A DNA stretch of 64,000 nucleotides from DATAES01 sp963721305 (GTDB lineage: Bacteria; Actinomycetota; Acidimicrobiia; Acidimicrobiales; JACDCH01), in the NCBI GenBank assembly GCA_963721305.1, contig CAVRIR010000004.1, positions 248,001 through 312,000 of the forward strand. The letters run 5' to 3'. Of this stretch, positions 63,139 to 64,000 are shown piece after piece (the stretch's first letter is position 1; the number at the start of each line of letters is the position of its first letter). The position numbers and the translations under genes are program-made. Below the pieces are notes generated by a model. It saw only the letters and a list, made by a program, of their open reading frames with translations, had not been told where the DNA came from and searched no databases.

Positions 63139-64000
63139 ATGGCGCTTCCGGTCTCGTTCGTTCGAACGCGCGACGGCATTCGTATCGCCTTCACCGAGAT
63201 TGGGGACGGGCCACCAGTCCTCTTCATCCGCGGGTGGATCACCCATCTCGAACTGCAGTGGGCCGAGCCACGCTTCCGACAGTTCATCGAGGTGCTCGCA
63301 CAGCACACGCGAGTCATTCGGTTCGATTCACGCGGCAATGGACTGTCGCAGCGAGATGTCGGCTGCCCGCAGCTCGAGGAGTTCGTCCTCGACGTCGAAG
63401 CCGTCATAGACGCGGCTGGGGTGGAGACGTGTGCCGTGTGGGGCTCGAGCTTCGGGGGCCCGATCGCGATCGCGTACGCAGCTCGGCACCCCGAGCGCGT
63501 CGAGCGTCTGATCCTCGAGGGCACATATCCGACCTGGGTCGATCTGCGCAGCACGGAACAACGCGAGGCTGTGCAGTCGCTCGTCCGGATGCTGCGAACG
63601 GCACCCGAGGTCGCTGGCACCGGGCTGAGCTACCTCACCGACCCGGCGCCGGAGACGCGCCATGAAGATCGGGTCCGCCGGGGCCGTGCATCGATCGAGC
63701 CGGACTACCAGGCGTACCTCTACAGGCTGCGAGTCGACGTTCGTCCGATGGTGTCGGAAATCACGATGCCGACACTGGTCATGCACGCCGCAGGCAGCCA
63801 GGTGTGGCCGGTGGAGGGCGCACGCCTCCTCTGTGCGGCCATTCCGGCGTCGCGCTACGTGGAACTGTCGGGCGAACAGCACAATCCGTGGGAGGGCGAC
63901 GCCGAGACGGCGTTGCGCTCGATCTGCGAATTCTGTGACGTGCCGTTCACGACACTGCGACGACGGCACCACGATCGCGTCGTCGTCATTCTCTTCACCG
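63139..64000 (+). CDS. Alpha/beta hydrolase, probable N-terminus of an adenylate cyclase fusion
   Basis: The frame from ATG 63139 is open to the window end. Residues 1-265 form an alpha/beta hydrolase: VSFVRTRDGIRIAFTEIGDG, FDSRGNGLSQRDVG, nucleophile elbow VWGSSFGGPIAIAYAARHPE, VMHAAGSQVWPVEGA and VELSGEQHNPWEGD. The last visible residues (RRRHHDRVVVILFT) match the LFTDIVGST start of class III cyclase domains that often follow this hydrolase type in actinobacteria. If so, the protein makes cAMP under control of a ligand-binding or catalytic hydrolase domain; the cyclase lies beyond the window. Confidence 0.8.
   Translation, partial: MALPVSFVRTRDGIRIAFTEIGDGPPVLFIRGWITHLELQWAEPRFRQFIEVLAQHTRVIRFDSRGNGLSQRDVGCPQLEEFVLDVEAVIDAAGVETCAVWGSSFGGPIAIAYAARHPERVERLILEGTYPTWVDLRSTEQREAVQSLVRMLRTAPEVAGTGLSYLTDPAPETRHEDRVRRGRASIEPDYQAYLYRLRVDVRPMVSEITMPTLVMHAAGSQVWPVEGARLLCAAIPASRYVELSGEQHNPWEGDAETALRSICEFCDVPFTTLRRRHHDRVVVILFT

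Overview
The window is high-GC DNA from an actinobacterium. The evidence is a crgA homologue, the fhaA-fhaB-pstP-rodA-pbpA-pknB block next to tRNA-Leu(CAG), several DinB/mycothiol-type transferase-fold proteins and many GTG/TTG starts. The mix of a complete queuosine pathway, PknB with PASTA repeats and sorted surface proteins would suit a deep-branching class such as Acidimicrobiia, but that placement is inference.

Bases 1-19,000 are an accessory, partly decayed stretch. They hold a bacterioferritin-like gene cut by the window edge, an aquaporin, a deleted phosphoesterase pseudogene, a sulfotransferase, four DinB/MDMPI-fold proteins, broken SnoaL, CBS and alpha/beta-hydrolase genes, an ABC exporter divergent from a TetR gene across a double operator, a two-domain cupredoxin, an IS110 transposase with strongly structured flanks, a secreted protein, and two overlapping methyltransferase genes, one fused to a MazG-like domain.

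Bases 19,100-27,400 are the conserved growth and division block: tRNA-Leu, fhaA, fhaB, pstP, rodA, pbpA, one PASTA kinase, convergent trpG and divergent crgA. Bases 27,500-36,300 carry core metabolism: a zinc ribbon protein, thiolase with a perfect upstream palindrome, a GAF histidine kinase, acyl-CoA synthetase, a 90-bp tandem repeat, an ABC-F protein, and queF facing queC-queE-queD.

Bases 36,280-55,450 read almost entirely leftwards and are the most unusual part. From upstream to downstream: a PhoB-type regulator, pstC, pstA, a membrane-anchored pstS, a large anchored exoprotein, a second periplasmic-binding-type protein, three secreted paralogues sharing one unrecognised domain (one with an LARTG sorting signal), a cysteine-free sortase-like protein, pstB, then an overlapping chain of HprK-like kinase, PqqD, PqqD, nucleotidyltransferase, L,D-transpeptidase and hydrolase. 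Phosphate uptake, surface display and a RiPP-like peptide-handling module are thus interleaved, with pstB more than 9 kb from pstSCA. Bases 55,600-64,000 hold a Tat-exported peptide, a membrane protein, a class A PBP, an AhpD-like protein, an acyltransferase flanked by a duplicated tRNA-Ala 3' end, tRNA-Ala and the start of a hydrolase probably fused to a cyclase.

Caution: many otherwise well-conserved genes are split by single-base frameshifts (SnoaL, hydrolase, CBS, the large exoprotein, pstS, pstA, pstC, the regulator, PBP1A, acyltransferase), while 16-48 kb is clean. Consensus errors are a likely cause for the core genes; the phosphoesterase, which has clean internal deletions, is a real pseudogene.
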